In this document: positions 1 through 5,886 of the stretch, one piece after another
Layout of the letters: each line of letters starts with the position of its first letter
How positions within the stretch are numbered: position 1 is the stretch's first letter
NCBI GenBank assembly: GCA_016212345.1
Contig: JACRGM010000138.1
Span: forward strand, 1-6,218
Direction: 5' to 3'
Length of the DNA stretch: 6,218 nt
Origin: Nitrospinota bacterium
GTDB taxonomy: Bacteria; Nitrospinota; Nitrospinia; SZUA-224
Made by a program: the position numbers and the translations under genes
The notes under the pieces: generated by a model
The model's database searches: none
Told to the model about the DNA's origin: nothing
What the model saw: only the letters and a program-made list of their open reading frames with translations

Positions 1-92
1 CTAGAAGGAGAAATCCGAGTAAGGCGTACTAAGTGGTACGTTGTCGAGGATTTCGACTGATAACGCCGTGTAATTTGTTATATGGAAATCTA
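1..92 (+). repeat. MITE-like palindromic element, copy A (left part cut by the window edge)
   Basis: This is the right-hand 92 bp of a 121-bp element. It matches copy B (124-215) at 89 of 92 positions and has no coding capacity. The right terminal inverted repeat is at 68-92, starting GTGTAATTTGTTAT and ending in GGAAATCTA. Internally, GAAATCC (10-16) can pair with GGATTTC (48-54), enclosing a hairpin of GGCGTAC with GTACGTT (23-29 with 36-42). Only 2 bp (TG) separate it from copy B, so A and B form a head-to-tail tandem pair. No transposase is present, so any mobility would depend on an enzyme encoded elsewhere. Confidence 0.85.
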
Positions 93-94
93 TG

Positions 95-215
95 TAGATT
101 TTCAGATAATAAATTACACAAGGCTAGAGGGAGAAATCCGAGTAAGGCGTACTAAGTAGTACGTTGTCGAGGATTTCGACTGATAACGCAGTGTAATTTG
201 TTATATGGAAATCTA
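95..215 (+). repeat. MITE-like palindromic element, copy B (complete, 121 bp)
   Basis: This is the only complete copy. The terminal inverted repeats are 25 bp (95-119 and 191-215) and match at 22 of 25 positions; both ends read TAGATTT inward. Inside are nested dyads: GAAATCC (133-139) with GGATTTC (171-177), and CGTACTA with TAGTACG at its centre (148-154 and 157-163), so most of the element can fold into one long imperfect hairpin or cruciform. Both ends are bordered by TA, which would fit a TA target duplication as made by IS630/Tc1-mariner transposases; this is inference. It ends 13 bp from the stop codon of the HPr-domain gene and could form a 3' hairpin on that transcript, but there is no T-tract, so it is not a standard intrinsic terminator. 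Confidence 0.88.
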
Positions 216-228
216 TAGAGCTAAGGTT

Positions 229-1542
229 CTAAATATTCCTCAATATTTTAAGATAGTTCAACTCCCTGGGTATATTATTATCTTCACAATAGTTATGATC
301 AGATAGTATCTTTAAATCATCAAGTACCCTCTTATCACCCTCAAAGATCACTGTCTTATACCCCTTATCTGCAATTATTCCTGATGCCTGAAGGAGGCTC
401 ATCACAGACTTTGCATTAAACCTCTCTCCGTTCACTAACAAAAAGACATCTGTTCCATGTTCGTTTACCACAAGTGATACATAGGTTGCAGGTCTTGCAT
501 GAAATCCAAGGGGTTGGGGGATAGGGAGTTCATAGCAGGTACTATTTACATAAGATGAGAGGATATCCTCTGCTATAGAAATCCCTTTCTGTAAATAGTT
601 GTTACTATAAAAGAATGCAAAATTTACTATCCTATCTAATATCTTGGCCTTATCAATGATCCTCGAGATCTTTTCCCTCGTCTCACCACCTCTGATTCCA
701 TTTACATGTCTCTCATAAAAATGTGATAACCATCTCACTATCTCAAGTAGATGAAGGGGCATAGATATATACCCTCTAAACATACTCAACTTTTTATTTT
801 TTTTCTCAATGTTGGTATTCTTTACATAGGTATCATAATCTGACTGCACACCATGAATTATATTCTTTAGCTTTCTGACCTTATTTTCATTTATCTTCCT
901 AGGGATAATCTTTATTAGTTCCTCTTCTGTATATCTCCTTTTATAACCCTCATGCCTTAAGAGGTTGGCTACCTTTCTATATCTTCTCGATAATTCTATT
1001 ATCCTCTCCTCCTCATTTGGTACATCTTCTTCATCAAAGGCGGTAGGAGGGAGATATCTATTGGTTCTAATATCCTTGAATTCCTCCCCCTTAATCATGG
1101 TCATTGGTAAGATAAGCCCTTGTTTCTCCCCTTCCTCTTTTGCTGACTCAAACAGATTTTTCATTGATTCATCCATGAAATCTAGGGTCTTTTTTGCCTC
1201 TCCCCAAAAGGCATTTTCCTCCTCTTTCTTCTCATATAGATTATAAACATGATATCTATCTAGTATATGTCTCAATAAAAATGCTGGGATACTAAAATTC
1301 CTGATAGAGGCAACTAACTCTGTAAAGAATATCCATGTCTTATTCCTTCTTGCCCCATGTGCATCGAGAAAGCTTTCCAACAGTTGGGCCTCCTGGATAA
1401 GATTTGAATAGAAGGTCTTTGTAAATTCTGATTTCTCCCTCATCATGTAGTTATATATCCTGAAAAAACCTACACATGATTCCTGAATCAATGGTAAAAA
1501 TTCCTGCTCTGTAATGATCTCACTTAATGATCTCTTTGTCAT
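229..1542 (-). CDS. HPr-domain protein with a long uncharacterised N-terminal region (437 aa)
   Basis: The C-terminus, about residues 337-415, is an HPr-like fold. It holds the phosphohistidine motif GFHARPA with His348, and FNAKSVMSLL with Ser379, matching His15 and Ser46 of classical HPr, so both phosphorylation sites of PTS carriers appear kept. Ordinary HPr is about 85-90 residues; here some 335 residues precede it. That part is charged and looks helical, with an acidic stretch near residues 169-182 (FDEEDVPNEEER), and I recognise no domain in it. There is no signal peptide or membrane segment, so it is probably cytoplasmic. I chose the ATG at 1542 because AGAGGG lies 5 nt upstream; an in-frame GTG at 1569 would add nine residues but has no ribosome site and lies inside a G-rich leader structure. 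A regulatory role, sensing PTS-type phosphorylation, is inference. The gene is transcribed alone and diverges from rlpA. Confidence 0.85.
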   Translation of the reverse strand: MTKRSLSEIITEQEFLPLIQESCVGFFRIYNYMMREKSEFTKTFYSNLIQEAQLLESFLDAHGARRNKTWIFFTELVASIRNFSIPAFLLRHILDRYHVYNLYEKKEEENAFWGEAKKTLDFMDESMKNLFESAKEEGEKQGLILPMTMIKGEEFKDIRTNRYLPPTAFDEEDVPNEEERIIELSRRYRKVANLLRHEGYKRRYTEEELIKIIPRKINENKVRKLKNIIHGVQSDYDTYVKNTNIEKKNKKLSMFRGYISMPLHLLEIVRWLSHFYERHVNGIRGGETREKISRIIDKAKILDRIVNFAFFYSNNYLQKGISIAEDILSSYVNSTCYELPIPQPLGFHARPATYVSLVVNEHGTDVFLLVNGERFNAKSVMSLLQASGIIADKGYKTVIFEGDKRVLDDLKILSDHNYCEDNNIPRELNYLKILRNI

Positions 1543-1547
1543 GATGT

Positions 1548-1553
1548 CCCTCT
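1548..1553 (-). promoter_or_regulatory. Ribosome binding site of the HPr-domain gene
   Basis: On the minus strand AGAGGG sits 5 nt before the ATG at 1542. It is the clearest Shine-Dalgarno sequence in the window and decides the start of this gene against the upstream GTG at 1569. Confidence 0.75.
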
Positions 1554-1561
1554 GAAAATAG

Positions 1562-1610
1562 CCCCGCACCCCGCCCCCTTTATTCCCCCTTAATAAAGGG
1601 GGTTAGGGGG
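1562..1610 (-). promoter_or_regulatory. G-rich leader structure: alternative hairpins and a G-quadruplex motif
   Basis: Read on the minus strand, this leader of the HPr-domain gene has two C5 tracts followed by four G tracts (G5, G5, G4, G4). CCCCCTTTATT (1592-1602) pairs perfectly over 11 bp with AATAAAGGGGG (1574-1584). A competing hairpin pairs CCCCCTT (1596-1602) with AAGGGGG (1585-1591) around a TATT loop. The four G tracts at 1585-1589, 1574-1578, 1569-1572 and 1562-1565 have loops of 6, 1 and 3 nt and fit the usual G-quadruplex pattern. The structure ends 8 nt before the Shine-Dalgarno sequence, so it could affect translation. It could equally be a dispersed C/G-rich repeat. Confidence 0.6.
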
Positions 1611-1634
1611 TTGTTACTTGAAAGGTATGTAAAT

Positions 1635-1663
1635 ATACTAATTTATATAGATTGTTATGTCAA
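1635..1663 (-). promoter_or_regulatory. Sigma-70 type promoter of the HPr-domain gene
   Basis: Minus strand: the -35 is TTGACA (1658-1663), a perfect consensus, the spacer is 17 bp, and the -10 is TAGTAT (1635-1640). Transcription would start near 1628, giving a leader of about 86 nt that contains the G-rich structure. The position agrees with the chosen ATG start. Confidence 0.65.
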
Positions 1664-1694
1664 GAGGGGCATGGAAAAGAAAGAATCTCTACTC

Positions 1695-1742
1695 CACATA
1701 TATTGTATTGACTTTTTTCACACATATATTGACTTTTTCACA
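1695..1742. repeat. Two imperfect direct repeats between the divergent promoters
   Basis: CACATATATTG occurs at 1695-1705 and 1721-1731; each copy leads into TTGACT plus a T-run and TTCACA (1708-1722 and 1729-1742). The first unit has an extra TATTG, making the units about 26 and 21 bp. They lie 31 bp upstream of the -35 of the HPr-domain gene, where an activator could bind. Repeat-slippage origin is an equal possibility. The two TTGACT hexamers have no suitably spaced -10 and do not look like promoters. Confidence 0.6.
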
Positions 1743-1767
1743 ACTCAGGCGACTTGACGATTTCCCA

Positions 1768-1827
1768 AAAATCCTAAATCGGATTTTGGATTTTGGGATT
1801 AAAATTATCATGGGATTAAAATTATCC
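1768..1827 (+). promoter_or_regulatory. Upstream control module of rlpA: dyad box plus tandem 17-bp repeats (shared with cysD)
   Basis: The box at 1768-1789 begins AAAATCCTAAATCG and ends ATTTTGG; it is a dyad, AAAATCC-N6-GGATTTT. GGGATTAAAATTATC follows twice (1795-1809 and 1812-1826) at a 17-bp period, and the second copy ends one base before the -35. The minus-strand region 5887-5948 before cysD has the same box (21/22) and related repeats, placed the same way. It could be an operator/activator array or a dispersed repeat. No binding protein is identifiable here. Confidence 0.6.
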
Positions 1828-1856
1828 TTGCATAAATCTTATTTTTGGGTTATAAT
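1828..1856 (+). promoter_or_regulatory. Sigma-70 type promoter of rlpA
   Basis: The -35 is TTGCAT (1828-1833), the spacer is exactly 17 bp, and the -10 is a perfect TATAAT (1851-1856). The start would be near 1863, leaving about 13 nt before the ATG at 1876 or about 37 nt before the in-frame ATG at 1900. Confidence 0.75.
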
Positions 1857-1866
1857 ATAACGAATT

Positions 1867-1906
1867 AAATCGAAAATGAAGGCTTTGAGAAAATCGAAAA
1901 TGAAGG
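1867..1906 (+). repeat. Duplicated start region of rlpA (two exact 16-bp copies, 24 bp apart)
   Basis: AAATCGAAAATGAAGG occurs at 1867-1882 and again, without change, at 1891-1906. Each copy contains an in-frame ATG (1876 and 1900). The 24-bp offset keeps the frame, so the repeat duplicates the start codon and its surroundings. Neither copy has a strong Shine-Dalgarno sequence. Confidence 0.85.
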
Positions 1907-2619
1907 TAAATAGGTATTTTTTGTATATTATTATATTATTGATTGTATGCAACCCTTCCTGCCATCTTAGGACAAAAGTAGAGGAACCTTACAGGGTTAA
2001 AAAAAGGGGGTATTATCCACTGAAGAAAGATCATGGCTTTGTTCAAGATGGTATTGCATCATGGTACGGTAAGGATTTTCATGGTAGAAAGACCTCAAAT
2101 GGAGAGATATATGATATGTATGGAATGACTGCTGCTCATAACATCCTACCATTTAATACATATGTAAAGGTGATAAATCTTGAGAACGGGAGGACAACCA
2201 ATGTCAGGATAAATGATAGGGGCCCTTTTATTAAAGACAGGATTATAGACCTTACATATACGGCTGCCAAGGAGATAGGGATAGTTGATAAAGGTACTGC
2301 AAAGGTCAAGATAGAGGCACTCGGTCTTATCAGGCATAACACTAAGGGAGAGGTAGAATATATACAGCCTGAGAGTTACACAAAAGGGAGATTCTCTGTC
2401 CAGATAGGGGCATTTAAGGAAAGGGATAATGCTAACAAGCTCAGAGAAAGATTATTAAGATCAAATAAGAATTCCAATATATCGGTCTTTAATAATGGAG
2501 ATGATGAGATATTTTATCAGGTCAGGGTCGGGAGATATAACACCCTTAATGATGCCATCAATGCCCTCTCAAGATTCAAATCTACAGGATATATAGATGC
2601 ATTCGTCGTAAGTGAGTGA
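1876..2619 (+). CDS. rlpA: RlpA-like septal lytic transglycosylase with SPOR domain
   Basis: RlpA proteins cleave glycan strands of peptidoglycan that lack stem peptides, at the division septum. The order here is a basic N-terminus, a hydrophobic segment (about residues 14-24), a short linker, a double-psi beta-barrel (about 58-150), then a C-terminal SPOR domain (about 172-246, starting GRFSVQIGAF) that binds denuded septal glycan. The barrel carries GIASWYG, FHGRKTSNGE, TAAH with His88, and INDRGPF with Asp114, which correspond to the His and Asp needed for activity in Pseudomonas RlpA. Cys25 or Cys29 may be lipidated, though the lipobox (CNPSC) is poor. At 247 residues it is a compact family member. 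Start choice is uncertain: 1876 gives the longest form; the ATG at 1900 (Met9) gives a more typical short signal-peptide n-region. It has its own promoter, and its stop is 7 bp from that of the convergent ferredoxin gene. Confidence 0.93.
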   Translation: MKALRKSKMKVNRYFLYIIILLIVCNPSCHLRTKVEEPYRVKKRGYYPLKKDHGFVQDGIASWYGKDFHGRKTSNGEIYDMYGMTAAHNILPFNTYVKVINLENGRTTNVRINDRGPFIKDRIIDLTYTAAKEIGIVDKGTAKVKIEALGLIRHNTKGEVEYIQPESYTKGRFSVQIGAFKERDNANKLRERLLRSNKNSNISVFNNGDDEIFYQVRVGRYNTLNDAINALSRFKSTGYIDAFVVSE

Positions 2620-2626
2620 AGGAATA

Positions 2627-3730
2627 TTAAATCTTTATAAGCTTATACCCCCTTGAGCCGAGACCAAGTGATTCTCCATAACTCAATTGTATAGTCCAAT
2701 CTATATGGGGATAGACGCCCCTGAACTTATCCTCCCCACTTTCATAGTTACAGGTTAAGTTGGAATCCCTGTTCCCGATCTGATTGTTGACTAGATCTGC
2801 TGATGCCTGATCTATGGCAATAGGGTCTCTAGATGCTAGTATGCCAACATCCCTGACAATAGGGATATCGTTAGACGGGTAACAATCACATGCCGGGCTT
2901 ATCTGTGTAATAAATGTAATAAAGGCATATTTACCCCCTTTGTTTTGTAATGCCCCTATTGTATGCTCTGCCATCTTCTCCTGAACACTCATAGTAGATG
3001 CATCCCACCTTATCCGTATAGCACCTGTAGGGCAAATATGTATACACTCACCACATCCGACACATATATCTGGAATAATCCTCTCTTTTTTATCCTCTAT
3101 GACAATGGCCTTATAACCACACCATTTCTGGCCCCGACCACAGCCCGTACATCTTTCCTGATCTACATAAGGACTTACTGTTGAGTGTTGGTTTAACTTC
3201 CCCTGAATAGAGGCACATCCCATACCAAGATTCTTTATGGTCCCACCTATACCACTAAGCTCATGACATTTAAAGTGAGTTACTGCGATCAAGGCGTCTG
3301 CATTATATATCTCTTCAGCTATATCTACCTCCTTATACCACTTCTTGTCTATCCTCACCATCTTAAAAGATCTTCCCCTAAGACCATCTGCAATAATAAG
3401 AGGTGCATTGACTACAGAATAGGCAAAACCATTCTCTATTGCGGTCTTAAGATGGGAAACAGCATCTCCCCGTGACCCCACATAGAGTGTATTGGTATCT
3501 GTAAGGAATGGTTTACCACCAAATTCCTTTATTCTATCAACAATCTTCCGGAGATATATTGGTTGTACATAGGAGGTATTCCCCCTCTCACCAAAGTGAA
3601 GTTTAATCGCTACTAGATCATCTTTCTCTATTATTGATATTAGATCGATCTTATATAGGAGTCTCTCAAGCTTCTTAAATAGATTCATCTCATGTGTGGT
3701 CTTGAGATCAGCGAAAAATACATCACTCAT
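2627..3730 (-). CDS. DUF362 domain protein with 4Fe-4S ferredoxin insert (367 aa)
   Basis: DUF362 proteins are iron-sulfur proteins of mostly unknown function, common in anaerobes. Family signs are AIKLHFGERGNTSYVQP near residues 41-57, THFKCHELSGIGGTIKNLG near 151-169, and the C-terminal ACDCYPSNDIPIVRDVGILA segment followed by DPIAIDQAS. A ferredoxin insert covers about 190-240. Its second cluster is canonical (Cys223, 226, 229, 233, then Pro). The first is altered: Cys194, Cys197 and Cys204 are present, but Gly replaces the cysteine expected at 200 and Gly the usual proline, so it may bind a 3Fe-4S cluster or none. There is no signal peptide, so it is probably cytoplasmic. It starts 17 bp after cysN and is most likely the last gene of the cysDN operon; no Shine-Dalgarno sequence is visible. 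An electron-transfer role in sulfur assimilation is inferred from position only. Confidence 0.9.
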   Translation of the reverse strand: MSDVFFADLKTTHEMNLFKKLERLLYKIDLISIIEKDDLVAIKLHFGERGNTSYVQPIYLRKIVDRIKEFGGKPFLTDTNTLYVGSRGDAVSHLKTAIENGFAYSVVNAPLIIADGLRGRSFKMVRIDKKWYKEVDIAEEIYNADALIAVTHFKCHELSGIGGTIKNLGMGCASIQGKLNQHSTVSPYVDQERCTGCGRGQKWCGYKAIVIEDKKERIIPDICVGCGECIHICPTGAIRIRWDASTMSVQEKMAEHTIGALQNKGGKYAFITFITQISPACDCYPSNDIPIVRDVGILASRDPIAIDQASADLVNNQIGNRDSNLTCNYESGEDKFRGVYPHIDWTIQLSYGESLGLGSRGYKLIKI

Positions 3731-3747
3731 TTTTAGGAAGGACTATA

Positions 3748-5004
3748 CTATAGATTTTCAGAGATTAAATCTGAGGTATGGGTAACAATACCACCTGCAA
3801 TTGTATCCTTATCCCTTACAAGGACAAAACGACCTAGTTCCTTAATCTCATTAAAATTCTCAATAACAATGGGTTTCTTAGTTTTAATGATCACAGAGCC
3901 AACCTCTGTAAAGAGCAACTTATCGGCATCTCTTTCTATAGTCTCAAGAGAAGATGAATCCACTCTCTTCTCAATCGTATCAATCGTACAACTCATTTCC
4001 TGAGTAGCGCATCGAATAGTAAGCCTTTCATTAATATCCAGAGGCCTTTGTGACATCCAAAATATATTTGCCTTAAATCTATCCACCCTTGAAGGTTGAT
4101 ATCCCTTTTCACATATGATCTCCCCTCTTTCAATAAAGAGAGGATCTTTAAGTGTTATCCCTATACTTTCACCTGTCTCTGCCTCTATACGATCCTCCAT
4201 GAAGACCTCAATGGATTTGATAATACTCTCTTTTTGAGATGGAAGAAAGACGACTTGTTGTCCTTTTTTAATCCTCCCATTCTCTATACGACCGACAAGT
4301 ATCCTCTTATCACCAATCTTATATACATCCTGCACTGGAAATTGAAGAGGCTTGTCCACAGGGCTTTTCTGATTATTCAAGGTATCCAATGCCTCAAGAA
4401 GGGTATATCCATTGTACCAACTCATGGTATCACCCTTTTTAGCCACATTATCCCCTCTTTTTGCTGATATAGGGATAAAAAAGGAGGGTTTAACATTAAT
4501 GCTATCCAAAAAGGCCTCTACTAAGCCTTTTACCTCTTTAAACCTCTTTTCATTAAAATCTACCAGATCCATTTTATTAATAACAACCACAACCTGTTTA
4601 AGTCCTAACATGTCAAGAATGTATGCATGACGTTTGGTCTGTTCCTGCACACCGTCCACTGCATCAACAATCAAGATAGCACACTCTGCCTGTGATGCAC
4701 CAGTTATCATGTTTTTAAGAAACTCCCTATGTCCTGGTGCATCAATAATTACATACCCCCTTTTATCGGTTTTAAAGAAGCTCTGGGCAGTATCAATAGT
4801 AATACCTTGCTCTCTCTCTTCTTGAAGATGATCTAGTAAGAATGCAAATTCCATTTCACGGCCAAGGTCTTCACATCTCCTCCGAATCTCTTCAATCTTG
4901 TCAGATGGTAATGAGTCAGTATCATAAAACAATCTACCAATAAGGGTAGATTTACCATGATCTACATGACCAACTATTACAATCTTTAATTTGTTATCTC
5001 CCAT
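3748..5004 (-). CDS. cysN: Sulfate adenylyltransferase subunit 1 (GTPase subunit CysN)
   Basis: CysN is the GTPase partner of CysD; GTP hydrolysis drives formation of adenosine 5'-phosphosulfate and pyrophosphate from ATP and sulfate. The translation-factor GTPase motifs are all there: GHVDHGKST (residues 12-20), EREQGITID (63-71), DAPGH (88-92), NKMD (143-146) and SAK (180-182). Domain 2 (about 218-305) and domain 3 (about 310-410) follow, as in EF-Tu-like proteins. At 418 residues it is shorter than E. coli CysN (about 475), with little before the P-loop. It ends in SDLISENL with no APS-kinase (CysC) fusion as in CysNC or NodQ. MSWYNGYTLLEALD is characteristic of CysN rather than EF-Tu. It begins 15 bp after the cysD stop, so the two are co-transcribed; no good Shine-Dalgarno sequence is seen. 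Confidence 0.94.
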   Translation of the reverse strand: MGDNKLKIVIVGHVDHGKSTLIGRLFYDTDSLPSDKIEEIRRRCEDLGREMEFAFLLDHLQEEREQGITIDTAQSFFKTDKRGYVIIDAPGHREFLKNMITGASQAECAILIVDAVDGVQEQTKRHAYILDMLGLKQVVVVINKMDLVDFNEKRFKEVKGLVEAFLDSINVKPSFFIPISAKRGDNVAKKGDTMSWYNGYTLLEALDTLNNQKSPVDKPLQFPVQDVYKIGDKRILVGRIENGRIKKGQQVVFLPSQKESIIKSIEVFMEDRIEAETGESIGITLKDPLFIERGEIICEKGYQPSRVDRFKANIFWMSQRPLDINERLTIRCATQEMSCTIDTIEKRVDSSSLETIERDADKLLFTEVGSVIIKTKKPIVIENFNEIKELGRFVLVRDKDTIAGGIVTHTSDLISENL

Positions 5005-5019
5005 TTTCTATATACTACA

Positions 5020-5820
5020 CTACATATAACCAAGGGATCGTAATTTTTGCATAATATAAGCAGATTCCTTGTCCTGGGACCTTCCTGATCTTTCAGAAAC
5101 ATCTGTAGTCTTAAGTTCCTGAATAATCTCATCTAGTGTTGAGGCAGTAGACTCTACAGGACTGCAACAGGTTGTACATCCAATACTTCTATATCTTTTT
5201 CCATTTTTTGCAAAATACAATTCAGTAATAGGGATATCTTCCTTTTTAATATATTCCCAGATATCAACCTCTGTCCATTCAAGAAGGGGATGTACCCTAA
5301 TATGCTGCTCATCTTTTTGTTTGGATTTGTATTGATCCCATAGTTCAGGTGGCTGATCTTTATAATCCCATTGAAAATCCTCATCCCGTGGAGAAAAGAA
5401 CCTCTCCTTTGCACGGATACCATGTTCATCCCTTCGTATACCAAGCAATAAGGCCTTAAAATCGTATCTCTTGATTGTCTGTTTCAATGCATTTGTCTTT
5501 AACTCATTACAGCATTCTAATTTACCCTTGTCTGGATTAATTCCTTTCTTTATAGCCTCTTCATTCTTTCCAATAATCATTCTTAATCCCCACTCCTTTG
5601 CATATTCATCACGAAATCGGTACATCTGGGGGAATTTATATCCTGTATCAATATGAAGTATCGGAAAAGGTATTTGACCAAAGAATGCCTTCCTACAGAG
5701 CCATAAAACTGTTGTTGAATCCTTACCAACAGACCACAACATAGCAATATTATCAAACTGTTTATAGGCCTCCCTTATTATATATATGCTCCGACTCTGT
5801 AATTCATCTAAATGTCTCAT
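5020..5820 (-). CDS. cysD: Sulfate adenylyltransferase subunit 2 (CysD), short form with CC...CxxC cysteines
   Basis: CysD is the catalytic subunit of heteromeric ATP sulfurylase and belongs to the PP-loop ATP pyrophosphatases. It shows the PP-loop SVGKDS (residues 30-35), LHIDTGYKFPQMY (55-67), GIRRDEHGIRAKERFFSPRD (127-146), QWDYKDQPPELW (150-161) and HPLLEWTEVDIWEYI (177-191). These match CysD rather than CysH, and there is no C-terminal ECGLH-type catalytic cysteine. It is 266 residues against about 302 in E. coli, because the insert before the RSIGC segment is missing. Unlike the E. coli enzyme it has Cys103-Cys104 in LECCNELKT and Cys215, Cys218, Cys219 in GCTTCCSPVES, a CC...CxxC pattern like the 4Fe-4S ligands of APS reductases. 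From memory, similar short CysDs occur in Geobacter-like bacteria. It is the first gene of the operon and has a strong promoter. Confidence 0.93.
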   Translation of the reverse strand: MRHLDELQSRSIYIIREAYKQFDNIAMLWSVGKDSTTVLWLCRKAFFGQIPFPILHIDTGYKFPQMYRFRDEYAKEWGLRMIIGKNEEAIKKGINPDKGKLECCNELKTNALKQTIKRYDFKALLLGIRRDEHGIRAKERFFSPRDEDFQWDYKDQPPELWDQYKSKQKDEQHIRVHPLLEWTEVDIWEYIKKEDIPITELYFAKNGKRYRSIGCTTCCSPVESTASTLDEIIQELKTTDVSERSGRSQDKESAYIMQKLRSLGYM

Positions 5821-5857
5821 TTGATTTATCTTTTTTATTAGATTTTATTAAATAATT

Positions 5858-5886
5858 ATAATAACACTTTTAAGAAGGAGTGTCAA
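5858..5886 (-). promoter_or_regulatory. Sigma-70 type promoter of the cysD-cysN-DUF362 operon
   Basis: Minus strand: -35 TTGACA (5881-5886), spacer 17 bp, -10 TATTAT (5858-5863). The start would be near 5851, about 30 nt before the cysD ATG, which leaves no room for a SAM riboswitch or T-box. A small dyad, ACACT-N10-AGTGT (5865-5884), lies across the spacer and is a possible operator. Confidence 0.75.

Noticed and set aside
1..215. Tandem repeats as a CRISPR array
   Set aside because: The units are long, palindromic and nearly adjacent (2 bp apart), with no spacers and no cas genes.
1543..1569. GTG start adding nine residues to the HPr-domain protein
   Set aside because: It has no Shine-Dalgarno sequence and sits inside the G-tract structure, whereas the ATG at 1542 has AGAGGG at good spacing.
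1708..1734. TTGACT hexamers as extra plus-strand promoters
   Set aside because: No -10-like hexamer lies 16-18 bp downstream of either.
1657..1860. 67-codon plus-strand ORF between the divergent genes
   Set aside because: It runs over the HPr-gene promoter, the direct repeats and the rlpA promoter up to its -10; its composition follows repeats, and it has no ribosome site or recognisable protein features.
2636..2647. 12-bp perfect palindrome TATAAGCTTATA
   Set aside because: It lies in the codons for the last residues of the DUF362 protein, has no T-tract, and such AT-rich palindromes are expected by chance.
4096..4467. Long plus-strand ORF opposite cysN
   Set aside because: It is antisense to well-conserved CysN coding sequence and shows no protein family features.
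5020..5820. Annotation as CysH (APS/PAPS reductase) because of CC and CxxC
   Set aside because: The RRDE-RAKER, QWD-PPELW and HPLLEWTE motifs and the adjacent cysN make it CysD, and the C-terminal catalytic cysteine of CysH is missing.
5821..5851. SAM riboswitch or T-box leader for the sulfur operon
   Set aside because: The leader from the predicted start is only about 30 nt, with no aptamer-like structure.
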